38,499 nucleotides of DNA, taken from contig JACVIY010000009.1 in NCBI GenBank assembly GCA_015711755.1, positions 1 to 38,499 on the forward strand. Direction: 5' to 3'. Made by a program: the position numbers and the translations under genes. Below are positions 22,790-29,991 of this stretch, piece by piece (position 1 is the first letter of the stretch; the number at the start of each line of letters is the position of its first letter). A model generated the notes under the pieces. The model worked only from the letters and a program-made list of their open reading frames with translations. It did not search any database and had not been told where the DNA came from. The DNA is from Candidatus Geothermincola secundus (lineage in GTDB: Bacteria > Actinomycetota > Geothermincolia > Geothermincolales > Geothermincolaceae).

Positions 22790-23166
22790 GTCTCCTCGGT
22801 ATAGGTCACTGATGCGCGGGGGGATTCGCTCACCCGCACCCTGCGGAGCCGCCCCGGGGCTCCCGCTTCCTCCAGTTCCCGCTTGAGCTCCGCGAAGAGA
22901 TAGCGCGCCAGGTTCTCGGAGGTGGGAGAGACGCGGTCGAAAGGGCTGATCTCGTTGAGGCAGGCATGATCGAAGGCCGACAGCGCCCGGCTCAGCATCT
23001 CCCGCAGGTCGTGGAAGTCGATCAGCAGCTGAGAGTCGTTCAGCTCGCTGCCCGATACCACCATCTCCACTTCCCAGGTATGGCCGTGCATGCGGGCGCA
23101 TCTCCCCCGGTAACCGGGCAGGAAGTGGGCGGCATCGAAGCTCTCGGAGACGCTGATCTCGTACAT
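22786..23166 (-). CDS. queD: 6-carboxy-5,6,7,8-tetrahydropterin synthase, QueD
   Basis: This 126-residue protein has the QueD/PTPS signature: SFDAAHFLPGYRGRCARMHGHTWEVEM, with three zinc-binding His and the catalytic Cys preceding HGH, then DHACLNE and SPTSENLARYLF. It converts dihydroneopterin triphosphate to 6-carboxytetrahydropterin. It is the first gene of the que operon. The ATG at 23166 has no Shine-Dalgarno site but a -10-like TATAGAAT ends 7 nt upstream, pointing to a leaderless transcript; upstream ATGs in the frame are not supported by homology. Confidence 0.93.
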   Translation of the reverse strand: MYEISVSESFDAAHFLPGYRGRCARMHGHTWEVEMVVSGSELNDSQLLIDFHDLREMLSRALSAFDHACLNEISPFDRVSPTSENLARYLFAELKRELEEAGAPGRLRRVRVSESPRASVTYTEET

Positions 23167-23173
23167 GCGTTTA

Positions 23174-23185
23174 ATTCTATAGCAC
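23174..23185 (-). promoter_or_regulatory. Extended -10 promoter for a leaderless queD mRNA
   Basis: The minus strand reads GTGCTATAGAAT. Either TATAGA (TGn-extended) or TAGAAT can serve as the -10; both place the start 0-2 nt from the ATG at 23166. No strong -35 is seen. I looked for a preQ1 riboswitch in this gap and there is no room for one on such a transcript. Confidence 0.45.
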
Positions 23186-23274
23186 CCCGGAGCCTTCGGG
23201 CGAGGCATCATGCCCTTAAGCGCCCCTACCGCGGCGTCGCCTCTCTTCCCGACCACGCGGGGCTTGAGAGCGGC

Positions 23275-24291
23275 TCAGGGGGGTCGTTTCCCCTCGTTCC
23301 AGGTGACCATCTCCAGGAAGCTCTCCAGGCGCATGCGGGTGCGGGAATCCATGCGGTGGGAGCGGTCCATCTCCAATGTGAGGACGGGAAGTGAAAGGCG
23401 GCGGCGCAGCAGGATATCCTCCACCTGACGAAAGCAGAAGCTCTGCACGTAGTGGATGATGCCCTGCAAGCGGCGGCGTCCCGCCTCCTCTTCGATGTCC
23501 CGCAGGCGCGCACGCAGCGAATAGGGGTAGGTGAAGGAGAGGTAGCGGCCGATAAGGTCGTTCGATGTGTCGGGCAGGGTGAACTGCCGCTGCACCTCAT
23601 GGAACACCACCCGGGCTCCCTGGTCCTCCAGGAACCCGAACAACTCCGGGGCGATGGGGGGGACACCCACGTATCCCAGCCGCAGGGAGATGGGCCGGCC
23701 GGAATCCGAGATCCAGGGGCGGGCGGATCTTGCACGTTCCAATGCCAGGTCCGCCCGCGAAGAGAAGGCCTCGGGATCGCCCTCCATATCGCTGCAGGAT
23801 ACCTGGAAGAGGTGGGCTTCCGGGCCGCTCACCCGGCCCTCCTCCCAACAGAGGCGGTCCAGTTCCCATATCCGGCTCCTCGCGCCGTCCAGCCTCTTCT
23901 CGGCCTCCTTCACCGCCTCCCAGTCGGCTCCCAGGTACCGCATCAGCTTCTCCATCTCCGCCCGCAGGAAGGAGCGTTCGGGGACGCAGGGATAGGCGAA
24001 AGAGATGACCTCCACCCCATCCGCCTCCAGCACTTCCATCAGTGCCCTGGTGTTGGAGCAGTCGCCCTGGGTCACCGCCAGCACCGCGTCGATGCCGCCG
24101 CAGAGACGCACCGCCCCGTAGATGCCCTTCACCCAGGCGCAGAAGTTGCGCGGAAAGCCGGCCAGCTCCGCTTCCTCGATAAGGCTCGCAGGGCAGGGAT
24201 GGGCCAGAAAGAGGTTGTTGAGGTCCACGGGGACATGTCCCGCCGCGTAGATTATCTCCACGGGCACGGTGGTGGTTATGCCGATCCTCAT
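23275..24291 (-). CDS. 2-hydroxyacyl-CoA dehydratase D-component-like protein (HgdB/FldC type)
   Basis: The 338-residue protein begins IGITTTVPVEIIYAAGHVPVDLNNLFL, the opening typical of the HgdA/HgdB/FldBC family, and keeps candidate Fe-S cysteines in HPCP, FCAWVKG, GDCSNT and SFCFRQVED. Family members bind a [4Fe-4S] cluster and, when activated by an ATP-dependent ferredoxin reductase (HgdC), dehydrate 2-hydroxyacyl-CoA by a ketyl-radical route. Neither a partner subunit nor an HgdC-type activator is in the window, so this could be a stand-alone family member with another reductive role. The ATG at 24291 lies 6 nt after a perfect TATAAT, implying a leaderless mRNA; there is no Shine-Dalgarno site. 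Confidence 0.78.
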   Translation of the reverse strand: MRIGITTTVPVEIIYAAGHVPVDLNNLFLAHPCPASLIEEAELAGFPRNFCAWVKGIYGAVRLCGGIDAVLAVTQGDCSNTRALMEVLEADGVEVISFAYPCVPERSFLRAEMEKLMRYLGADWEAVKEAEKRLDGARSRIWELDRLCWEEGRVSGPEAHLFQVSCSDMEGDPEAFSSRADLALERARSARPWISDSGRPISLRLGYVGVPPIAPELFGFLEDQGARVVFHEVQRQFTLPDTSNDLIGRYLSFTYPYSLRARLRDIEEEAGRRRLQGIIHYVQSFCFRQVEDILLRRRLSLPVLTLEMDRSHRMDSRTRMRLESFLEMVTWNEGKRPP

Positions 24292-24297
24292 GTGACG

Positions 24298-24303
24298 ATT
24301 ATA
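24298..24303 (-). promoter_or_regulatory. -10 box for a leaderless HgdB-like mRNA
   Basis: A perfect TATAAT on the minus strand ends 6 nt before the ATG at 24291, so the predicted start coincides with the start codon. The -35 region is GC-rich without a good match. Confidence 0.5.
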
Positions 24304-24345
24304 AGCCACGTTGCCGCTGCTCCCCCGGGCTCGCCGCAGGCGCAA

Positions 24346-24374
24346 GAAAAAGGGGCGCCCCCAAGGGCGCCCCG
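24346..24374 (-). terminator. Intrinsic terminator of the crotonase/acyl-CoA dehydrogenase operon
   Basis: On the minus strand GGGGCGCCC (24373-24365), loop TTGG and GGGCGCCCC (24360-24352) form a perfect 9-bp stem followed by TTTTTC, 17 nt past the acyl-CoA dehydrogenase stop. Confidence 0.92.
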
Positions 24375-24390
24375 ATGCGATCAGGTCCTC

Positions 24391-25566
24391 TCAGTTCCAG
24401 GGGTAGGCGTCGGTCACCCCCATGAGGTTGGCCCCGATGACCAGACGCTGTATCTGCGCGGTGCCCTCGTAGATCTGCATGATCTTGGCGTCGCGCATCA
24501 GCTTCTCCACCAGGTACTCCTTCATGTAACCGTAGCCGCCGTGGATCTGCACCGCGTTGGTGGTCACCTCCATGGCCAGGTCGCCTCCGAAGGCCTTGGC
24601 GTAGGAGGACTCCAGCGAGCAGGGCAGCCCCTTGCCGGCCTTCCAGGCGGCCAACTGATAGAGGCGGCGGCCCGCCTCTATCTTCATGGCCATCTCCGCC
24701 AGCATGAAATTGATGGACTGCTGGGCGATGATGGGCTTGCCGAACTGCACTCTCTCCTTGGCATAGCGCAGGGCCTCCTCGAAGGCGGCGCGGGCCACGC
24801 CCACGCCGGCGGCGGCCACGCTGGCCCTGGTCAGGTCCAAGGTGGTCATCACGTTGTAGAAGCCCTGACCCATGGGCACCAGCAGGTTCTCCTTGGGCAC
24901 CTTGACGTTGTCGAAGATGACCTCGGTGGTGTTGGAGGCGCGGATGCCCATCTTGTCTTCCTTCTTGCCGATGGATACCCCCTCGTAGGAACGCTCCACG
25001 ATCACCGCGCCGATGCCGCCGTATTTCTTGGATTTGTCGAAAGTGCCGAAGACTGTGTAGAAGTTGGCCAGCCCGCCGTTGGTGATGAAGCACTTGGTGC
25101 CGTTGACCAGGAAGTGGTCGCCCTTGTCCTCGATGGTGGTGGATATGGATGCGGCGTCGGAGCCGGCGCCCGGCTCAGTCAGGCAGAACGCCGCGAACTT
25201 GGGGTCGTCCGGGTCGCAGAGCCGGGGGAAATACTCCTTGCGCTGCTCGTCGTTGGCGGCGATGAGCATGGGGGTGGTGGCCAAGCTGTTGGCCCCCAGG
25301 GTGGTGGCGATGCCCGCGCAGCCCCAGAACAGCTCCTCGCTGACCATGGCCGCGGTGAGCTGATCGAGGCCTCCGCCGCCGTATTCCTCGGGGATGGCCA
25401 TGGCGGTGAGACCGGCGGCCGCCGCCTTCTTCACCAGCTCGTCGGGGATCTTCCCTTCCTTGTCGCATTCCAGGGCGATGGGGCGCATCTCGTTCAGGGC
25501 GAACTCGTGCGCCATCTTGCATATCGCCTTCTGTTCCTCGGTTGGTTCAAAGTCGACCATGCGCAA
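24391..25566 (-). CDS. Acyl-CoA dehydrogenase
   Basis: The 391-residue protein is a complete acyl-CoA dehydrogenase: N-terminal helical domain (MVDFEPTEEQKAICKMAHEFA), the FAD/acyl signature FCLTEPGAGSDAAS, and the C-terminal QIYEGTAQIQRLVIGANLMG with the catalytic Glu of YEGT. Placement of that Glu is that of short/medium-chain and butyryl-CoA dehydrogenases. It would oxidise acyl-CoA to enoyl-CoA in the cytoplasm and pass electrons to EtfAB; an EtfAB pair sits 11 kb away within the Hdr operon. The AAGGAGG site precedes the ATG at 25566. It follows the crotonase gene by 52 nt and ends in a strong terminator. Exact chain length is not determinable. Confidence 0.94.
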   Translation of the reverse strand: MRMVDFEPTEEQKAICKMAHEFALNEMRPIALECDKEGKIPDELVKKAAAAGLTAMAIPEEYGGGGLDQLTAAMVSEELFWGCAGIATTLGANSLATTPMLIAANDEQRKEYFPRLCDPDDPKFAAFCLTEPGAGSDAASISTTIEDKGDHFLVNGTKCFITNGGLANFYTVFGTFDKSKKYGGIGAVIVERSYEGVSIGKKEDKMGIRASNTTEVIFDNVKVPKENLLVPMGQGFYNVMTTLDLTRASVAAAGVGVARAAFEEALRYAKERVQFGKPIIAQQSINFMLAEMAMKIEAGRRLYQLAAWKAGKGLPCSLESSYAKAFGGDLAMEVTTNAVQIHGGYGYMKEYLVEKLMRDAKIMQIYEGTAQIQRLVIGANLMGVTDAYPWN

Positions 25567-25618
25567 CCTCCTTTTCTCAAACCAACCTGGCCTTACTCCT
25601 TAACTGAAAACGCCCTTC

Positions 25619-26410
25619 TCACCTGCCGATGAACTCCGCCTTACCCGGTCCCTTCTCCAGGAAGGTCCGCATGCCGATGGTGCGGTCCTCGCTGGCGAAG
25701 CAGAGGGAGATCCCCTGCGCCTCGATGAGCAGGCCCTCCTCTATGGAGCACTCCATCCCCTTGTTGACCGCCCACTTGGCGGCGGCCAGGGCCACCGCCG
25801 GGCCCTTGGCATAGCGGCCCGCTATCTTCACGGCCAGCTCGATGACGGAATCATCGCCCTTTACCACTTTCTGGACCAGCCCCATCTCGCAGCATTCCTC
25901 AGCGCTGTAGAACTTGCCGGAATAGATCATCTCCTTGGCTCGGGTCGGCCCTATGAGGCGGGGCAGGCGCTGGGTCCCCCCCGCTCCCGGGATGATGCCC
26001 AGCAGTATCTCCGGCTGCCCGATCCGCGCGTTCTCGTGGGCGAAGCGGAAGTCGGCGCAGATGGCCAGCTCGCACCCCCCGCCCAAGGCGAAGCCGTTGA
26101 TGGCGGCGATGACCGGTTTGGGGATATTCTCCACGGCGGTGAAGGCGTCCTGCGCTCCCCGGATGAAGCGGGATACCATCACCGGGGTCATGTCCACCAT
26201 CTCCTTGATGTCGGCCCCCGCCGCGAAATTCTGCTCCCCGCCCGTCAGCACCACCGCCCGCACTTCGTCGTCATAGGTGAGCTCAAGGGCGCAGAGGCCG
26301 ATCTCCCTGAAGAGTTGGGTGTTGAGCGGATTGAGCGGGGGTCGGTTGAGCTGGAAGAGGGCCACGCCGTCGGAGACTTCCACCTTAACCAGTTCGTAAT
26401 CGTAGGCCAT
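25619..26410 (-). CDS. Enoyl-CoA hydratase/isomerase family protein (crotonase)
   Basis: The 263-residue protein has the crotonase motifs [10 protein letters not shown] (oxyanion hole), [20 protein letters not shown] and [24 protein letters not shown]; both catalytic Glu residues (GGGCE and QPE) are present, supporting hydratase activity on trans-2-enoyl-CoA. Together with the downstream acyl-CoA dehydrogenase it supplies two successive steps of beta-oxidation or the reverse butyrate-type route. The ATG at 26410 has AGAGGAGG upstream; the frame extends about 100 codons further upstream but that part has no homology. It could also act on another CoA ester such as 3-hydroxybutyryl-CoA. Confidence 0.93.
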   Translation of the reverse strand: MAYDYELVKVEVSDGVALFQLNRPPLNPLNTQLFREIGLCALELTYDDEVRAVVLTGGEQNFAAGADIKEMVDMTPVMVSRFIRGAQDAFTAVENIPKPVIAAINGFALGGGCELAICADFRFAHENARIGQPEILLGIIPGAGGTQRLPRLIGPTRAKEMIYSGKFYSAEECCEMGLVQKVVKGDDSVIELAVKIAGRYAKGPAVALAAAKWAVNKGMECSIEEGLLIEAQGISLCFASEDRTIGMRTFLEKGPGKAEFIGR

Positions 26411-26644
26411 GCCGTCCTCCTCTGCTGATATACACTGATTTCCCGGCTTTCGGAAATGACGCTCCTTCTCCCCTCGGACGCAACGCGAAAAAAGATTATC
26501 ACCGGGGCGGGATGCCGTCAATAAACCCCAGGTAGTAGTGAAAAAGTGGGGGATGGCGTTCTCAACAGGAGGCTTCCTCCGCAGGCATCCAGCTCTTCCG
26601 CCTTTACTCGGAAGCGGGTTTTTCCAGCCGGCCGGGCCATTCGA

Positions 26645-26742
26645 TTTCTCAAGATCCGTCGCAAGAGTTCGACTTATTGCGCCATATGGCGGGTGCGGGG
26701 AACGCACCGCGCCCCGTGATCTTTCAAGATCCGTTGTAAAGG
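26645..26742. promoter_or_regulatory. Direct repeats CAAGATCCGT flanking a palindrome, candidate operator
   Basis: The 401-bp gene-free stretch 26411-26811 is organised. CAAGATCCGT occurs at 26650-26659 and again at 26725-26734, 75 bp (about seven helical turns) apart, each inside a longer similar context (TTTCTCAAGATCCGTCGCAA; CTTTCAAGATCCGTTGTAAA). A perfect 12-bp palindrome CGCCATATGGCG lies between them at 26680-26691. The second repeat abuts the -35 box of the cotransporter promoter. The layout suits a dimeric regulator or looping, perhaps responsive to phosphate; it does not look like a classic Pho box. The rest of the stretch, 26411-26644, shows no gene. Confidence 0.4.
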
Positions 26743-26762
26743 CGGTGTTTTGCCGCTATCAT
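26734..26762 (+). promoter_or_regulatory. Promoter of the Na/Pi cotransporter
   Basis: -35 TTGTAA (26734-26739), a 17-bp spacer and -10 TATCAT (26757-26762) predict a start near 26769, only about 17 nt before the upstream mini-ORF. The -35 overlaps the downstream CAAGATCCGT repeat, so that repeat could act as a repressor or activator site. Confidence 0.5.
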
Positions 26763-26785
26763 TTGCATTTGGCAAGGAGGGACCC

Positions 26786-26815
26786 GTGAGAGCGGGAGCG
26801 GAGGGACCGCGTTGA
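26786..26815 (+). CDS. Nine-codon upstream ORF coupled to the cotransporter start
   Basis: A GTG at 26786, 5 nt after a perfect AAGGAGG, opens a nine-codon frame (fMet-RAGAEGPR) whose TGA (26813-26815) overlaps the TTG start of the cotransporter (26812). The best ribosome-binding site of the region therefore belongs to this mini-ORF rather than to the transporter, which fits translational coupling or a leader peptide. It may be chance; the transporter also has its own GGAGGG. Confidence 0.4.
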   Translation: MRAGAEGPR

Positions 26816-28503
26816 CCATAAAGGCCGACAACATCTGGATGGGCCTGCTCATGCTCGTGGGCGGGCTGGGGCTCTTCCTTTACGGCATGATCCTGATGGG
26901 CGAGGGGCTGCAGCTGGCCGCGGGAGAGAGATTGCGCAGGATGCTGGAGACCCTTACGCGCGGGCGCGTCCGCGGGGTCCTTACCGGGGCGGGAGTTACC
27001 GCCCTCATCCAGAGCTCCTCCGCCACCACGGTGATGCTGGTGGGCTTCGTCAACGCGGGGCTTATGACCTTCACCCAGTCGGTGGCGGTGATCTTCGGTG
27101 CCAACATCGGCACCACGGTGACCGCGCAGATCGTGGCCTTCAACGTGAAGACCCTGGCCTTCCCCTGCATCGGCGCAGGGCTCCTCCTCTACATGGTGGG
27201 AAGCAAGAAATCAGTGAAGTACTCGGGCGAGGTCCTGCTGGGCTTCGGCGTCCTTTTCCTGGGCATGGCCATGATGACCGGGGCCATGTCCCCCCTGGCG
27301 AAATCCCAGACCTTCGAGAACTGGATCGGTAGCTACGGCTCCAACTGGTTCATCGGTTTTCTTCTGGGCATACTGATCACCAGCATCCTGCAGAGCTCCT
27401 CGGCCACAACCAGCATGGTCATAGCCATGGCGGTATCGGGCGTGCTGACCCTAGGCGTCCCGGAGGGAGTGGACCCCGCTTACCACGCGGTGCGCATCGC
27501 TTTTCCCATCATCCTGGGATGCAATATCGGCACCTGCATAACCGCCTTCATCGCCTCCCTGGGGACCAGCCTTCCCGCACAGCGCGTGGCCGTCGCCCAT
27601 TATCTCTTTAACATAACCGGAGCTATGCTCTTCCTGCCGTTCACCGCCTGGATGCCCCATCTTACCCGCTGGGTGGCGGGGGCTTTCGGGGCTGGGCCAG
27701 AGGATGTCGCCAGGCAGATAGCCTTCTCCCACACCATCTTCAACACGGTGATGACCCTGCTCTGGCTGCCCTTCATCGGGCAGTTCGTGAAGGTGGTCAA
27801 GTGGATCCGCAAGGGGGACGAGAAGATGCCGCAGCGCGATCCCCTCTTCCTGGACCCGCGCATCTTCCACAGCCCGGCGGTAGCGCTGGAGATGGCCCGC
27901 AAGGAGATAGCCCGCATGGCCCGCCTGACCCTGGAGATGCTCTCCAGGAGCATGGGCTTCTTATGGAAGATGGATCGGGCGGGCAAACGCGCCCTGCTGG
28001 AGGAAGAGAGCATCGTGGACGGGCTGGCCCACAACATCACCGAGTACCTCTCCAAGCTATCACAGGAGCCCCTTTCCGATGAGCAGTCCGAACTGCTTAC
28101 GGGGATGATGCACGCGGTCAACGATATCGAGCGCATCGGCGACCACGCCGAGAACATCATGTATCTGGCGGAGAACAAGAACGACGGCAGCTTCAGGTTC
28201 ACCGAGGAGGGCGAGGCCGAGCTCAATGAGATAAGGCAGGCGGTCATGAGGATGTACGAGGGCATGATCGAGGCCTTCGAGGAAGAGGATGTGGATAAGG
28301 CCCGCCGTTTCAAGCCGCTGGAAGGTGAGATAGACGACATGGCCAGTCGCTTCCGCCGCAACCACCTTGGACGGCTCAACCGCGGGGAATGCGACGGGCA
28401 GGCCGGGGTCATCTTCCTGGACACCCTGTCCAACCTGGAGAGGGTGGGGGACCTGGCCAACAACCTGGGGCACGTGGTCGCCGGGGAGCTCGACCAGCTC
28501 TAA
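26812..28503 (+). CDS. Na+/phosphate cotransporter with PhoU-like C-terminal domain
   Basis: The 563-residue protein has two Na_Pi_cotrans repeats, each with the hallmark QSSSATT (about residues 65-71 and 195-201), and eight to nine membrane spans to about residue 330. A cytoplasmic PhoU-like helical domain follows (about 345-563), with NDIERIGDHAENI and SNLERVGDLANNLGHV, the two PhoU metal-binding repeats. It should import inorganic phosphate with Na+, the PhoU part probably sensing or regulating. It is the only + strand gene between 5.5 kb and the window end. It starts with TTG at 26812, behind GGAGGG and overlapped by an upstream mini-ORF, with a promoter and operator-like repeats upstream. 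No pst/pho genes are nearby. Confidence 0.92.
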   Translation: MTIKADNIWMGLLMLVGGLGLFLYGMILMGEGLQLAAGERLRRMLETLTRGRVRGVLTGAGVTALIQSSSATTVMLVGFVNAGLMTFTQSVAVIFGANIGTTVTAQIVAFNVKTLAFPCIGAGLLLYMVGSKKSVKYSGEVLLGFGVLFLGMAMMTGAMSPLAKSQTFENWIGSYGSNWFIGFLLGILITSILQSSSATTSMVIAMAVSGVLTLGVPEGVDPAYHAVRIAFPIILGCNIGTCITAFIASLGTSLPAQRVAVAHYLFNITGAMLFLPFTAWMPHLTRWVAGAFGAGPEDVARQIAFSHTIFNTVMTLLWLPFIGQFVKVVKWIRKGDEKMPQRDPLFLDPRIFHSPAVALEMARKEIARMARLTLEMLSRSMGFLWKMDRAGKRALLEEESIVDGLAHNITEYLSKLSQEPLSDEQSELLTGMMHAVNDIERIGDHAENIMYLAENKNDGSFRFTEEGEAELNEIRQAVMRMYEGMIEAFEEEDVDKARRFKPLEGEIDDMASRFRRNHLGRLNRGECDGQAGVIFLDTLSNLERVGDLANNLGHVVAGELDQL

Positions 28504-28566
28504 CCCTCGGGGCTAGCCCTTCACTACGCTTCCTTGGGACTTTAAACGCGATCGGTGATTTCCCGA

Positions 28567-28730
28567 CCATCGGTTTGTGAATTTTTGTGATAATGGTGTC
28601 AGACACCGAGGGTGACGCTGAGAGAAGGGACGGGGAGGGCAGCAGGGCTACGACCAGCGTAAACTCATTTTGCTGACCGTCAGTTTGTGATAATTTGTGA
28701 TAATGGTGTCTGACACCGAAAGTGACTCTG
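28567..28730. repeat. Two inverted-orientation copies of the GTGTCAGACAC repeat family
   Basis: The palindromes GGTGTCAGACACC (28595-28607) and GGTGTCTGACACC (28705-28717) are each preceded by two TTTGTGA motifs and followed by GA(G/A)GGTGAC- or GAAAGTGAC-type sequence. Spacing between copies is 110 bp, close to the 108-bp period of the array at 14158-14415, of which these are the reverse complement with divergence. They fill the 243-bp gap 28504-28746 between the convergently ending cotransporter and L,D-transpeptidase genes, where such hairpins could also stop transcription. Confidence 0.85.
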
Positions 28731-28746
28731 AGGGTGATGATTTCCG

Positions 28747-29799
28747 TCAGTAGATGAGGACGGGTGTGCCCACTTCCACCCGCTTGAAGATGTCCTCGCT
28801 GTCCTTGATATACATGCGGATACAGCCGTGCGAGGCCGAGGTGCCGATGGACCAACTGGAATAGGTGCCGTGGATGAGCACGCCTGGGGCGCTGGTGGCC
28901 AGGGCCCGCGTGCCCAGGGGGTTCCCCGGTCCGGGCGGGATGAAGGGGGGCATGGTGGCGGCCCACGATGTACCCGGGTTCACCCAGGTGGGGTTGGCCA
29001 GTTTCGCGGTCACCTTCCAGGTGCCCTTGGGCGTGGGCCAGGCGGGCATGCCGCAGGCGATGGGGTACTGTTTCTCCACCTGCATATTGGAATACAGGGT
29101 TAGCTGATGCCGCGCCAGGTCCACGGCTATGACCTTGCCCACCTGATCGTCCCGCACCTCAGGCGGGTTCACCGCTATCTCCAGGGTCACCATCCGCTCC
29201 CGCGACGACAGCCCCTCCAGGATGGCCCGGCGCGCCGCTTCCACATCGAGCTTCCAACCGTCGCGCGAGTAGGTGAAGGCCAGCTTCCCGCCCTCCAGTC
29301 GGATGGAGGCATTGACCGGATCGCAGTCTATGGATCGCCGCAGCTCATCAAGAAACCCCTCCAGTTCCGCGGGGTCGTAACGTATCAGCAAGCCGCTCTC
29401 CGCCTGCACGCTCCCGAAAGTGACGCGCTTCAGCCACCGTCTGTAGAAAGGCATGCCCCGGCCCGCCCTAACCGCCAGGTCCACCGTGCCCTCTATGTCC
29501 ACGTACGCGCCGATGCGGTAGAGGGGGAGGTCCCAGCAGCGGTCCTCGAAGCGCAGGGAGAGATCGCTGTTGAGGGCCTCCAGGTCCAGCTCGCCGCGCA
29601 GCTTTTCCATCGCTTCTCGGCGGGAGAGGCCCCCGATATCGATTCCGGCCACGCTCATCCCCTTGAGAACGTGATCGCGAAAAGCCAGGTCCAGTCCGAA
29701 GAGGGTCCCGGAGAAGACTCCGAGGATGAGGAACAGCGAGAGCGCCGCCACCGCGAAAAGGGGGCGCGCTATCCTCCAGAAGCTCAATCGCGCTATCAC
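28747..29799 (-). CDS. L,D-transpeptidase (YkuD), second paralogue
   Basis: The 350-residue protein has one N-terminal membrane span (about 10-32, PLFAVAALSLFLILGVFSG), a PG_binding_4/VanW-N-like domain (MSVAGIDIGGLSRREAMEKL) and a C-terminal YkuD domain ending at VGTPVLIY. The active site LIHGT...SASHGCIRM is intact, so it should make 3-3 peptidoglycan crosslinks outside the membrane. Domain order is the same as in the 419-residue protein at 10901-12160, but it lacks the long cytoplasmic tail and Pro-rich end. It starts with GTG at 29799 after GAAGGGG and has a promoter at 29861-29889. Overlap of function with the first copy is probable. Confidence 0.92.
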   Translation of the reverse strand: MIARLSFWRIARPLFAVAALSLFLILGVFSGTLFGLDLAFRDHVLKGMSVAGIDIGGLSRREAMEKLRGELDLEALNSDLSLRFEDRCWDLPLYRIGAYVDIEGTVDLAVRAGRGMPFYRRWLKRVTFGSVQAESGLLIRYDPAELEGFLDELRRSIDCDPVNASIRLEGGKLAFTYSRDGWKLDVEAARRAILEGLSSRERMVTLEIAVNPPEVRDDQVGKVIAVDLARHQLTLYSNMQVEKQYPIACGMPAWPTPKGTWKVTAKLANPTWVNPGTSWAATMPPFIPPGPGNPLGTRALATSAPGVLIHGTYSSWSIGTSASHGCIRMYIKDSEDIFKRVEVGTPVLIY

Positions 29800-29860
29800 C
29801 CTCTGCTACCCCTTCTCATCATGAGACGCGGTCACCGTACGACCCTTCTTATTGTTCCGT

Positions 29861-29889
29861 ATTTTAAGCACGCGACCTCCTTTTTACAA
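29861..29889 (-). promoter_or_regulatory. Promoter of the second L,D-transpeptidase
   Basis: On the minus strand, -35 TTGTAA (29889-29884), a 17-bp spacer and -10 TAAAAT (29866-29861) predict a start near 29854 and a leader of about 55 nt to the GTG at 29799. Confidence 0.55.
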
Positions 29890-29942
29890 TGACCTCGGCG
29901 GAAAACCCCGACCATCTTCGTCAAAGCGGGACTGTCGCCAAA

Positions 29943-29970
29943 TAAAAAGAGGCGGGGCTTCGACCCCGCC
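29943..29970 (-). terminator. Intrinsic terminator of the Etf-Hdr-Flx operon
   Basis: On the minus strand GGCGGGG (29970-29964), loop, CCCCGCC (29957-29951) followed by TCTTTTTAT forms a classical terminator, 22 nt past the last stop of the operon at 29992. Confidence 0.92.
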
Positions 29971-29991
29971 CCCGTAGCGTTTTCAAATACC

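Noticed and set aside
22790-23101. N-terminal extension of QueC by about 100 codons
   Set aside because: That stretch is queD read in another frame; QueC homology starts at the PP-loop right after the ATG at 22789.
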